DNA of 15,857 nt from JBEAOO01 sp041164825 (GTDB lineage Bacteria > Pseudomonadota > Gammaproteobacteria > Burkholderiales > Burkholderiaceae_C): assembly GCA_041164825.1 (NCBI GenBank), contig JBEAOO010000003.1:1-15857 (forward strand), written 5' to 3'. The position numbers and the translations under genes are program-made. Under the pieces are notes generated by a model. It worked only from the letters and a program-made list of their open reading frames with translations. It was not told the DNA's origin and did no database searches. This document shows positions 7,191 to 14,140 of the stretch, one piece after another (positions within the stretch are counted from its first letter, which is position 1; every line of letters starts with the position of its first letter).

Positions 7191-7215
7191 AGAAAAAGCG
7201 ACCCGAAGGTCGCTT
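7191..7215 (-). terminator. Rho-independent terminator reading leftwards
   Basis: Read on the minus strand, AAGCGACC and GGTCGCTT (7215-7208 and 7203-7196) form an 8-bp stem closed by a C(UUCG)G tetraloop. It runs into a T-rich tract (TTTTTC, then TTTG). It lies about 30 nt after the stop at 7245 of the small minus-strand reading frame and about 200 nt after the barstar stop, so it can end transcripts of this RNase/inhibitor unit. Confidence 0.75.
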
Positions 7216-7244
7216 CTCGTCAAACGGTGAAGATCAGCAGCGAC

Positions 7245-7433
7245 TCACGCCGCGCTGAGCCACATCGCGGTGTCAAACGCGCTGCTCATCATCGGCATGT
7301 TGGTGCCGAAATTGGCGTTGGCGGCGTTCTTGGCGCTGGCCTTGGCCGGCTTTTCCACACTTTGGGCCACTTCAGTCGCCCGCTCCCAGGACCCTTGTTC
7401 TTGAGAGCGGGCTACTGAAAAGAATAGAAACAT
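7245..7433 (-). pseudogene. Possible 3' remnant of a truncated gene
   Basis: A 62-codon frame overlaps the barstar 3' end in another reading frame and stops at 7245. The first ~20 codons look random, but the last ~40, from about EVAQSVEKPAKASAKNAANANF to the terminal AMWLSAA, use strongly GC-ending codons as real genes here do. A textbook terminator follows about 30 nt after the stop. The simplest reading is the tail of a gene whose front was lost when the barstar gene came to lie here. An Ala/Lys-rich stretch is reminiscent of phasin tails, but this is only a guess. It could also be a small intact gene or chance. Confidence 0.3.
7378..7412 (-). repeat. Hairpin at the barstar stop codon
   Basis: GCCCGCTC (7378-7385) and GAGCGGGC (7405-7412) are perfectly complementary over 8 bp with a 19-nt loop. 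The stem begins at the barstar stop codon. There is no T-run, so it may stabilise the transcript 3' end or slow elongation rather than terminate alone. Confidence 0.45.
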
Positions 7434-7807
7434 CGGAAGGGGATCTTCCGTTCGCCCCAGAAGTCGGCGGCGTCGCGGAACACGTCGAGCAGTTGCTCGC
7501 GCGCCTCGCGGTCAAAGCGGCTGTTGTCGGGGATCTGCTCCAGCACCACCACAAAGCCTGGCTGCGCGCCCGACTTGTGCACGAGGTCGGTCATGCAGTC
7601 GTACAGCGCATCGAGGTTTTTGCCAAAGTGCGCGGGGAACAGGAAGGCCTCGGCGATGCCTTCGAGCACGTCCTGCTTGGACTGCGCCTCGGTCAGGTTG
7701 GCGTAGAGAAAATGCTGGCCGGCGCCTTGGGCCGCCGCCAGCAGTTCCTCCGCGCGGTAAGCGCGTATCGACTGAACGATGTTTGGACGCACTGTCTGCA
7801 GTTGCAT
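7412..7807 (-). CDS. Barstar-family ribonuclease inhibitor
   Basis: This 131-residue cytoplasmic protein belongs to the barstar family, which blocks barnase-type RNases by plugging the active site. The signature is FPAHFGKNLDALYDCMTDL (57-75). D66 and D70 correspond to barstar D35 and D39, which contact the RNase, and Y69 replaces barstar W38. VVLEQIPDN and the helix EQLLDVFRDAADFW complete the fold. I chose the ATG at 7807 because a strong AAGGAGG (7817-7823) lies 9 nt upstream; a farther ATG at 7846 lacks this. The gene is longer than B. amyloliquefaciens barstar (about 90 residues) owing to an N-terminal extension. It lies 113 bp downstream of a secreted RNase gene on the same strand, its evident target. 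Confidence 0.9.
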   Translation of the reverse strand: MQLQTVRPNIVQSIRAYRAEELLAAAQGAGQHFLYANLTEAQSKQDVLEGIAEAFLFPAHFGKNLDALYDCMTDLVHKSGAQPGFVVVLEQIPDNSRFDREAREQLLDVFRDAADFWGERKIPFRCFYSFQ

Positions 7808-7816
7808 GGTTGCGTT

Positions 7817-7823
7817 CCTCCTT
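7817..7823 (-). promoter_or_regulatory. Strong ribosome binding site of the barstar gene
   Basis: AAGGAGG on the minus strand, 9 nt before the ATG at 7807, decides the start. It is one of the strongest Shine-Dalgarno sequences in the window and much stronger than that of the RNase gene upstream. Confidence 0.8.
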
Positions 7824-7920
7824 GTGATGTCTAGCGGGCAGTTCAAAAAACTCGGGAATCAACCGATCAGGGTGTGAGCGGTCGGATTCAAAAAAATAGA
7901 TCCAAATTCAAGCCGTCGGT

Positions 7921-8358
7921 TCACTGCTTCACAACACCAACGATGCGTTGGAAGCTGTTGTAGTGATCGCCGGTGTAGAAACAAACGTCTGGCGTTTCAG
8001 GGGGCAGGCCACCGCAAACGATGCGCTGGGCGCCTCGGTCGCGGCTGCCCGGGGTGCGAACGGTGTACTCCCGGTACTGGCCGCGAGGCCGGGTGGGGAG
8101 TTGGCGTTCGCGGTTGCCGAACACGCTGCCGTCTTTGCCGTAGGGGAACGGGCCGCCGCTGCGGATCAATTGGGCTGTGCGTTGGGCTTCGACGGGCAGG
8201 CTTTGCAGTGCGACCGTGTGGGCACCCAGATCGCCCAGTGCGGGGGCCGTCGGCTTGGCAAACGCGGCGGGGGCGGTCAGTGCAGCGCCCAGCAGGGCGA
8301 GCATGACGGCGCCCTGACGAAGCGCTTGCCGCAGTGGCGGCCGACCGGAGAGACGCAC
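7921..8358 (-). CDS. Secreted guanyl-specific ribonuclease (RNase N1/T1/Sa family)
   Basis: The 145-residue product has an export signal (LRQALRQGAVMLALLGAALTAPAAFA, residues 9-34) and a compact microbial RNase domain strongly resembling Streptomyces RNase Sa. Shared segments include GPFPY (69-73), FGNRERQLP (80-88), YREYTV (95-100) and YTGDHY (128-133). Catalytic residues are all present: E97, R108, R112 and H132, matching RNase Sa E54, R65, R69 and H85. Such enzymes cut single-stranded RNA after G. I prefer the GTG at 8358, with AGGGAAA just upstream and a promoter placed so that the mRNA starts about 20 nt before it; ATG 8304 is an alternative. A four-residue insertion between R112 and H132 is flanked by C115 and C126, which may form a disulfide. 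The barstar gene follows downstream. Confidence 0.9.
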   Translation of the reverse strand: MRLSGRPPLRQALRQGAVMLALLGAALTAPAAFAKPTAPALGDLGAHTVALQSLPVEAQRTAQLIRSGGPFPYGKDGSVFGNRERQLPTRPRGQYREYTVRTPGSRDRGAQRIVCGGLPPETPDVCFYTGDHYNSFQRIVGVVKQ

Positions 8359-8385
8359 GGGGTTTCCCTGAAACGTGAAAGCGCG

Positions 8386-8414
8386 ATGGTACCGAATTGG
8401 GCGCAAAAGCTCAA
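8386..8414 (-). promoter_or_regulatory. Candidate sigma-70 promoter of the RNase gene
   Basis: On the minus strand, TTGAGC (8414-8409) and TACCAT (8391-8386) are separated by exactly 17 nt. Each matches its consensus at four of six bases. Transcription would begin near 8379, just ahead of the GTG at 8358. Confidence 0.45.
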
Positions 8415-8584
8415 GCGCTCGCCTCAAATTAGGGCAGGGGAAAAGCCTTGTAAGTGATGGCTAACATCGGCACAAGTGCTTGATCAAAAAGGGATTTTTC
8501 ACGCCTGCTGTCGGGTTTGTGCATCTTTTTGGCGGCTGGCGTGGCGCCATCCCCCATCTGGGTGAGATGGGTGTTTGGTTGCAC

Positions 8585-8623
8585 CAAAAAGAAGCGCCTC
8601 CCGGCGGTGAGCGAGGGAGGCGC
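8585..8623 (-). terminator. Rho-independent terminator of maeB
   Basis: On the minus strand, GCGCCTCCC (8623-8615) and GGGAGGCGC (8602-8594) form a perfect 9-bp stem with a 12-nt loop. The T-rich tract TTCTTTTT follows immediately. It lies about 65 nt after the maeB stop and insulates the RNase/barstar unit from maeB transcription. Confidence 0.85.
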
Positions 8624-8640
8624 AGGGTGGCCGGGAGCCC

Positions 8641-8667
8641 GCATCGGGGCGCGAACGCCCCGGATGC
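8641..8667 (-). repeat. Strong hairpin just after the maeB stop
   Basis: GGGGCG and CGCCCC close a CGAA loop (UUCG on the minus strand), extended by GCATC/GATGC with one bulged G. It precedes the terminator at 8585-8623 and has no T-run of its own. A role in 3'-end protection of maeB mRNA is possible. Confidence 0.45.
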
Positions 8668-8686
8668 AGCGAGGGCTCAGCGCTTT

Positions 8687-11005
8687 TCAGCGGGCGGCGT
8701 TGGCGTCGGCCACGGTCAGGGCGGTCATGTTGACGATGCGGCGCACGGTGGCGGACGGGGTCAGCACGTGCACCGGGCGGTCGGCGCCGAGCAGCACCGG
8801 GCCGATGGCGATGCCGCCGCCAGCGGCCGTTTTCAGCAGGTTGTACGAGATGTTGGCCGCGTCGATGTTGGGCAGCACCAGCAGGTTGGCGTCGCCGTGC
8901 AGCGTGCTGTTGGGCATGCTCTGCGCGCGGTAGGCGCCGTCGAGGGCGGTGTCGCCGTGCATCTCGCCGTCCACCTCCAGCCACGGGGCTTGCTCGCGCA
9001 GCAGGGCCAGCGTGTCGCGCATCTTGATGGCGCTGGGCAGGTTGCTGGAGCCGAAGTTGGAGTGGCTCAGCAGCGCCACCTTGGGCTGGATGCCGAAGCG
9101 CATCATTTCTTCGGCCGCCATCACCGTGATCTCGGCCAGCTCGCACGGGGTCGGGTCGGCGTTGACGTGGGTGTCCACCAAAAATACCTGGCGGTCGGGC
9201 AGCATCAGGCCGTTCATGCAGGCGTAGACGCGCACGTCTTGCGGCGTGGACGGGCTGCCGCCAGCGCGCGGGCCAATCACCTGGTCGATGTAGTGCAGGT
9301 GGTTGGCGGTGGTGCCCCAGGTGCCGCAGAGCAGGCCGTCGACCTCACCCTTGTGCAGCAGCATGGCGCCGATCAGCGTCAGGCGGCGGCGCATTTCGAT
9401 CTTGGCGACCTGCACCGTCACGCCCTTGCGCTCGTTCATCTGGTGGTAGGTCTGCCAGAAGTCGCGGTAGCGGTGGTCGTTTTCGACGTTGACGATGTCG
9501 TAGTCCACGCCTTCGGTGAGGCGCAGGCCGAAGCGCTCGATGCGCTGGGCGATCACGCTCGGGCGGCCGATCAGCGTGGGGCGGGCCAGGCCTTCGTCGA
9601 CCACGATCTGCACCGCGCGCAGCACGCGCTCTTCTTCACCTTCGGCGTAGGCCACGCGCTTGTTGGCGGCGCGCTTGGCGAGCGTGAAGATGGGTTTCAT
9701 CATCGAGCCCGACGCATAGACAAACGACTGCAGCTTCTCGCGGTAGGCGTCCATGTCCTTGATCGGGCGCTGGGCCACGCCTGAGGCCGCCGCAGCCTGG
9801 GCCACGGCCGGCGCAATCTTCATCATCAAGCGCGGGTCGAACGGCTTCGGGATCAGGTATTCGGCGCCAAACGACAGGGTGGAGCCGGCATAGGCCGCGG
9901 CCACCACTTCGCTCTGCTCGGCCTGGGCCAGCTCGGCAATGGCGTGCACCGCTGCCACTTCCATCTCATCGGTGATGGTGGTGGCGCCGCAGTCCAACGC
10001 GCCGCGGAAGATGTACGGGAAGCACAGGACGTTGTTGACCTGGTTCGGGTAGTCGGTGCGGCCGGTGGCCATGATGGCGTCGTCGCGCACCGCTTTGACT
10101 TCTTCGGGCAGGATTTCGGGCGTGGGGTTGGCCAGCGCAAAAATCAGCGGGTTGGCGCCCATCTTGGCCACCATGGCGGGCTTGAGCACGCCGCCGGCCG
10201 AGAGGCCGAGGAAGATGTCGGCACCGGCAATGGCGTCGCTCAGCGAGCGCTGGTCGGTCACCTGCGCGAACTCGGCCTTGTCCGGGTCCATCAGCTCCAC
10301 GCGGCCTTCGTACACCAGGCCGGCCAGGTCGGTGACCCAGATGTTCTTGCGCGGCATGCCCAGCTTGACCAGCAGGTTCAAGCAGGCGAGTGCTGCGGCA
10401 CCGGCGCCCGACGACACCAGCTTCACGTTCGTCAGGTCTTTGCCCACCACCTTCAGGCCGTTCATGATGGCCGCGCCCACGACGATGGCCGTGCCGTGTT
10501 GGTCGTCGTGGAAGACGGGGATCTTCATGCGTTCGCGCAGCTTGCGCTCCACATAGAAGCAGTCGGGGGCCTTGATGTCTTCGAGGTTGATGCCGCCGAA
10601 GGTGGGCTCCAGGGCCGCGATCATGTCGATCAGCTTGTCGAGGTTGTTCTCGGCGACCTCGATGTCGAACACGTCGATGCCGGCGAACTTCTTGAACAGC
10701 ACGCCCTTGCCTTCCATCACCGGCTTGGCCGCCAGTGGGCCGATGTTGCCCAGGCCCAGCACAGCGGTGCCGTTGGTGACCACGGCCACCAAGTTGCCGC
10801 GCGAGGTGTAGCGGAAGGCGTTGGCCGGGTCGGCCACGATTTCTTCGCACGCTGCTGCCACGCCGGGTGAGTAGGCCAGCGCCAGATCGCGCTGGTTGAC
10901 CATGTTCTTGGTGGCCGCGATGGCGATCTTGCCGGGCGTCGGGAACTCGTGGTATTCGAGGGCGGCGCGGCGGAATTCGGCGAGCTTGTCTGCGGATTGC
11001 GGCAT
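8687..11005 (-). CDS. maeB: NADP-dependent malic enzyme with C-terminal phosphotransacetylase-like domain (MaeB type)
   Basis: MaeB oxidatively decarboxylates malate to pyruvate and CO2, producing NADPH, and links the citric acid cycle to pyruvate and acetyl-CoA supply. The 772-residue protein has a malic-enzyme N-terminal domain (about 15-150; YSPGVA 45-50, FAGIDVFDIE 107-116, LEDIKAPDCF 141-150). An NAD(P)-binding domain follows (about 160-400; SSGAGAAALACL 198-209, FALANPTPEI 289-298). The C-terminal region (about 435-772) resembles phosphotransacetylase and in known MaeB proteins is regulatory, with acetyl-CoA as effector. The length is close to E. coli MaeB (759). I chose the ATG at 11005; a TTG at 11038 would add 11 residues with no better ribosome binding site. 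It is divergent from a sensor kinase that may respond to C4-dicarboxylates. Confidence 0.95.
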   Translation of the reverse strand: MPQSADKLAEFRRAALEYHEFPTPGKIAIAATKNMVNQRDLALAYSPGVAAACEEIVADPANAFRYTSRGNLVAVVTNGTAVLGLGNIGPLAAKPVMEGKGVLFKKFAGIDVFDIEVAENNLDKLIDMIAALEPTFGGINLEDIKAPDCFYVERKLRERMKIPVFHDDQHGTAIVVGAAIMNGLKVVGKDLTNVKLVSSGAGAAALACLNLLVKLGMPRKNIWVTDLAGLVYEGRVELMDPDKAEFAQVTDQRSLSDAIAGADIFLGLSAGGVLKPAMVAKMGANPLIFALANPTPEILPEEVKAVRDDAIMATGRTDYPNQVNNVLCFPYIFRGALDCGATTITDEMEVAAVHAIAELAQAEQSEVVAAAYAGSTLSFGAEYLIPKPFDPRLMMKIAPAVAQAAAASGVAQRPIKDMDAYREKLQSFVYASGSMMKPIFTLAKRAANKRVAYAEGEEERVLRAVQIVVDEGLARPTLIGRPSVIAQRIERFGLRLTEGVDYDIVNVENDHRYRDFWQTYHQMNERKGVTVQVAKIEMRRRLTLIGAMLLHKGEVDGLLCGTWGTTANHLHYIDQVIGPRAGGSPSTPQDVRVYACMNGLMLPDRQVFLVDTHVNADPTPCELAEITVMAAEEMMRFGIQPKVALLSHSNFGSSNLPSAIKMRDTLALLREQAPWLEVDGEMHGDTALDGAYRAQSMPNSTLHGDANLLVLPNIDAANISYNLLKTAAGGGIAIGPVLLGADRPVHVLTPSATVRRIVNMTALTVADANAAR

Positions 11006-11078
11006 GGACTGCTGTCTCTGGGAGTGTGCGGTTGGCAAGCGCGGCCGGGCCCGTCAGGCGGGGTCGCAAGGGGGGCAG

Positions 11079-11084
11079 ATTGTA
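11079..11084 (-). promoter_or_regulatory. Candidate -10 element for maeB
   Basis: TACAAT on the minus strand, about 75 nt upstream of the maeB ATG, matches the -10 consensus at five of six bases. No recognisable -35 lies at 16-18 nt, so it would need an activator or may be chance. The rest of the 266-bp divergent gap (11006-11271) shows a short TGGCG/CGCCA inverted repeat near 11150 but no other clear signal. Confidence 0.25.
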
Positions 11085-11271
11085 GGAGCGGGCTGCTGTT
11101 TCAGGGGGGTAAGCCCATGCGCTCTCTGCATAGTTCGATGTTTGCACCTGGCGTCGCTTCGCCAAGGCCCGCATCGGTGTGTGCGCATTGTTCTCCGCGG
11201 GGCGCCGCCCGGCATGCGCGAAACTGCGTAGCGCCGGGCCGAGTGCCGCGGCCATACTCAGCCGCAGATTG

Positions 11272-13344
11272 ATGAGCGATTTTGACGACCCCACCCCCCA
11301 GGCGCTGCGCGCCGCCCCGCGCTTGACCCTGGCCGCCACGCGCTGGCGCCGGGTCTTGTTGTGGACGAGTTTGGTGGGGCTGCTGCTGGTGGCGCAGTCG
11401 CTGCTGGTGTGGCTGACCTGGAGTTATGAGAGCGCACGTGCCCAGGAGCAGGTGGAAGAAAAAGCCGTGCTCGCCGCGGCCGAGTTGCGGCAGAACCTGG
11501 GCCGCGATCTGCAAAGCCTGCAGGCCCTGCTCTGGAACGACCCGACCATGCCGCAGTGGCGCGGCAGTGTGGGTGACCTGCTGCACCAGCGTCGGGCCAT
11601 CCAACGCATCGAGCTGCGCAGCCCCGACTTGCGCGTGCGCGAGGCCATCGACACGCCCTTTCACGCGCCCTTGTTCAACCGCTTGGCGCGCATCGACATG
11701 AGCGTGGACGTGGAGTTGGCCTGCGCGGCGGCGCGGCGCTTGTCGGGGCCGGCTTATTCGCGCAGCTATTTTGTGCCGCTGGGCCAGGGTGATGGCTTGG
11801 AGGTGATGGATGTGTGCATCCCGCTGGGCGGTGGCGATGCCTTGGGCGAGGGCTACCTCACGGCGACGCTCGGCCTGTCCGGCTTGTTGGCCGATGTGAC
11901 CGTGCCGGGCCTCTTGCAGACCCATGAACTGACGCTGATCGAGGGTGACGGCACGCGCTTGGCGCGGGTGGGTTTGGTGCGAGGCGCGGGCGTTTACCGC
12001 AGCGAGCGCTTGGTGGACCTGCCTGGCGCCACGCTGCAGTTGCGCCTGGACAGCGCCGTGGGCGGCCCGCGGCTGATCCCCAATTTGTCGGTGGCGCTGG
12101 TGCTGGGTTTGTCGCTGGCCTTGAGCGCCGTGGTGCTGCTGCTGGCGCGCGATGTGCGTCGCCGCGCCCGCGCCGAGCGCGCGCTGGCCGAGGCGCTGAC
12201 GCTGCGCCGCGCGATGGAAGACTCGCTGGTGACGGGCCTGCGCGCGCGCGACATGAACGGCCGCATCACCTATGTGAACCCTGCTTTTTGCCGCATGGTG
12301 GGCTGGCCCGCCGAGGCGCTGCTGGGCCGCAGCGACCCGCCCTATTGGCCGCCCGAGTTGGCCGAGGAGTACCTGCGCCGGCAACCCGCGCGGCTGGTCG
12401 GTGTGCGCGACGGCAACGAATCGCGCGAGGGCTTTGAGACCACCTTTGTGCGCGCCAACGGCGAGCGTTTTGCGGTGTTGATTTTTGAGGCGCCTCTGGT
12501 GGAAGCCAGCGGCCGGCAAACCGGCTGGATGAGCTCGGTGCTCGACATCAGCGAGCGTCGCGGCATGGAAGAAACATCGCGCCAGCAGCAAGAGCGCATG
12601 CAGGCCTCGGCCCGGCTGGCCACGGTGGGCGAGATGGCGTCGATGCTCAGCCACGAGCTCAACCAACCCCTGGCCGCCATCGCCAGCTATGCCACCGGCT
12701 CGCTCAACCTGATGCGCGAAGGCACGCCCGACGCCGACACGATGGGCATGATCCAGCAGGCCGCGCAGCGCATTGCCGAGCAGGCCGAGCGCGCGGGCCG
12801 GGTGATCAAGAGCGTGCACGACTTTGTGCGCCGGCGCGAGCAGCCGCGCGAGGTGCTGCGGGCTGACGTGTTGATCGATTCGGTGATGCCGCTGGTGCGG
12901 CTGCAGTCTCGCAAGAGCGGCACACGGGTGGAGATTGACCTGCCCAGCCCGATCCCGCATGTGGTGTGCGACCGCACGATGGTCGAGCAGGTGCTGCTCA
13001 ACCTCACGCGCAACGGCATCCAGGCCATGGAAGACGTGCCCGCAGATCGCCGTGTGCTGCGCGTGCAGGTGAGCCTGGCGCAAGGGCGCTGGGTGCAGAT
13101 CGCCGTGGTGGACCAAGGCGATGGCATTGCGCCCGAGGTGGGCGCGCGGCTGTTCACGCCGTTTTTCACCACCCGGGCCGAGGGCATGGGCCTGGGGCTG
13201 AGCCTGTGCCGCACGGTGATCGAGCAGCACGGCGGCGCGCTCGACTTTGAAAACCTGCCCGCGCGCGGCGATGGCCCGGACCCGCAGCCGCGCCGCACCG
13301 TGTTCCGGTTTACGCTGCCGGCGCACGTGCAGCGATCGGCTTGA
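11272..13344 (+). CDS. Membrane PAS-domain sensor histidine kinase (DctS/FixL type)
   Basis: The 690-residue protein is built as a membrane sensor. It has TM1 (about 28-50), a periplasmic domain of roughly 215 residues, TM2 (about 269-291, LSVALVLGLSLALSAVVLLL), and a PAS domain (about 310-430, ITYVNPAFCRMVGWPAEALLG). The HisKA domain carries phospho-acceptor H461 in MLSHELNQPLAAIASY. The ATPase domain has N-box NLTRNGIQAM (577-586), DQGDGI (614-619) and GMGLGLSL (638-645). The FixL-like kinase core combined with two membrane spans matches DctS of Rhodobacter-type C4-dicarboxylate sensing. A FixJ-like regulator follows after 42 bp. The divergent neighbour is malic enzyme, which suggests a dicarboxylate signal; the ligand is inference. 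No strong ribosome binding site precedes the ATG. Confidence 0.88.
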   Translation: MSDFDDPTPQALRAAPRLTLAATRWRRVLLWTSLVGLLLVAQSLLVWLTWSYESARAQEQVEEKAVLAAAELRQNLGRDLQSLQALLWNDPTMPQWRGSVGDLLHQRRAIQRIELRSPDLRVREAIDTPFHAPLFNRLARIDMSVDVELACAAARRLSGPAYSRSYFVPLGQGDGLEVMDVCIPLGGGDALGEGYLTATLGLSGLLADVTVPGLLQTHELTLIEGDGTRLARVGLVRGAGVYRSERLVDLPGATLQLRLDSAVGGPRLIPNLSVALVLGLSLALSAVVLLLARDVRRRARAERALAEALTLRRAMEDSLVTGLRARDMNGRITYVNPAFCRMVGWPAEALLGRSDPPYWPPELAEEYLRRQPARLVGVRDGNESREGFETTFVRANGERFAVLIFEAPLVEASGRQTGWMSSVLDISERRGMEETSRQQQERMQASARLATVGEMASMLSHELNQPLAAIASYATGSLNLMREGTPDADTMGMIQQAAQRIAEQAERAGRVIKSVHDFVRRREQPREVLRADVLIDSVMPLVRLQSRKSGTRVEIDLPSPIPHVVCDRTMVEQVLLNLTRNGIQAMEDVPADRRVLRVQVSLAQGRWVQIAVVDQGDGIAPEVGARLFTPFFTTRAEGMGLGLSLCRTVIEQHGGALDFENLPARGDGPDPQPRRTVFRFTLPAHVQRSA

Positions 13345-13386
13345 TGGCCGAATGCCCTGGCCCCCGCAGACTGTTGGAGTGAAAAC

Positions 13387-14055
13387 ATGAGCCTGACCCT
13401 GGACCCCCGACTCGGCCTGCCTACCGTGTATTTGGTGGACGACGAAGACGTGGTGCGCGACGCGCTGGCCTGGTTGCTGCGCACGCGCCGCTTGTTGTCC
13501 GAAGGCTTTGCCAGCGCCGAGGCCTTTGAGGCCATGCTGGCCACGCACCAAGTGGCCGGTGCGCGGCGTTGGCCGAGCGCGCCCTCGTGCCTGCTGCTCG
13601 ACGTGCGCATGCCCGTCACCAGTGGCCTGGTGCTGTTCGAGCGCCTGGCCGAGCGCGGCCTGCTCACGGTGCTGCCGGTGATTTTTTTGACCGGCCACGG
13701 CGACGTGCCGATGGCGGTGAACGCGGTCAAACAAGGGGCGTTCGACTTTGTGGAAAAGCCCTTTGCCGACAACGCGCTGGTCGACCGCATCGAGCGCGCC
13801 TTGGCGCAAAGCGCGCAGGCGCTGTCGCAGCAGGCCGACCACCAGACCGTGATCAAGCGCCTGGGCGAGCTCACCGACCGCGAGCGCGACGTGATGCGCC
13901 TGGTGATTGCCGGCCGGCCCAACAAACTCATCGCCGACGAGCTCGACATCAGCGTGCGCACGGTGGAAGTGCACCGCGCGCGGGTGTTTGACAAGATGGA
14001 TGTGAAGTCGGCCGTGGACCTGGCCAATTTGCTGCGCGACGTGCCGGGCGCGTGA
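13387..14055 (+). CDS. FixJ-family response regulator (DctR-like)
   Basis: This 222-residue DNA-binding regulator has a receiver domain (about 12-140) and a LuxR-type helix-turn-helix (about 160-217). In the receiver, the acidic pocket is D18/D19, the phospho-acceptor D72 (LLLDVRMP), and the switch residues T102 and K124 (FVEKPF). The output domain shows LTDRERDVMRLVIAGRPNKLIADELDIS followed by RTVEVHRARVFDKM. The segment GHGDVPMAVNAVKQGAFDFVEKPF is typical of FixJ/TtrR/DctR regulators. The ATG at 13387 has a GGAG ribosome binding site at 13376-13379, 7 nt upstream. It is co-transcribed with the kinase gene before it and is its evident partner. Likely targets are dicarboxylate uptake or the divergent maeB, but no operator could be recognised. 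Confidence 0.92.
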   Translation: MSLTLDPRLGLPTVYLVDDEDVVRDALAWLLRTRRLLSEGFASAEAFEAMLATHQVAGARRWPSAPSCLLLDVRMPVTSGLVLFERLAERGLLTVLPVIFLTGHGDVPMAVNAVKQGAFDFVEKPFADNALVDRIERALAQSAQALSQQADHQTVIKRLGELTDRERDVMRLVIAGRPNKLIADELDISVRTVEVHRARVFDKMDVKSAVDLANLLRDVPGA

Positions 14056-14074
14056 GCTGGGCGCAACGCCTTGT

Positions 14075-14117
14075 GCCGCCCCATGAGGCCGCCTCGTGTG
14101 GCGTCTCATGTGGCGGC
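14075..14117. promoter_or_regulatory. Large hairpin upstream of thiL
   Basis: Arms at 14075-14089 and 14103-14117 pair at 13 of 15 positions, and the intervening bases can add GCC/GGC around TCGTGT. The hairpin fills half of the 85-bp gap between the regulator stop and the thiL ATG and ends 23 nt before that ATG. There is no T-run on the plus strand. It may be a terminator of unusual type for the two-component genes or a leader structure for thiL. Confidence 0.4.
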
Positions 14118-14140
14118 GCCCAGGCAGCGACAATGGCCGC

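Noticed and set aside
6487..7258. Several frames of 80-250 codons within the palindrome on both strands
   Set aside because: Their peptides mirror each other because the DNA is an inverted repeat; none has a domain or ribosome binding site.
7808..7920. Separate promoter for barstar in the AT-rich gap after the RNase gene
   Set aside because: Several TTGA and TATTTT-like hexamers occur, but none pair at 16-18 nt spacing.
8553..8571. CCCATCT/AGATGGG hairpin as a second terminator
   Set aside because: Seven pairs without a T-run on either strand and close to a much better terminator.
8429..8644. A 71-codon minus-strand frame between maeB and the RNase gene
   Set aside because: It runs through the maeB terminator and the RNase promoter and resembles no protein.
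8480..9784. A 434-codon plus-strand frame opposite maeB
   Set aside because: Antisense to the strongly conserved malic enzyme; His/Val/Gly-rich shadow.
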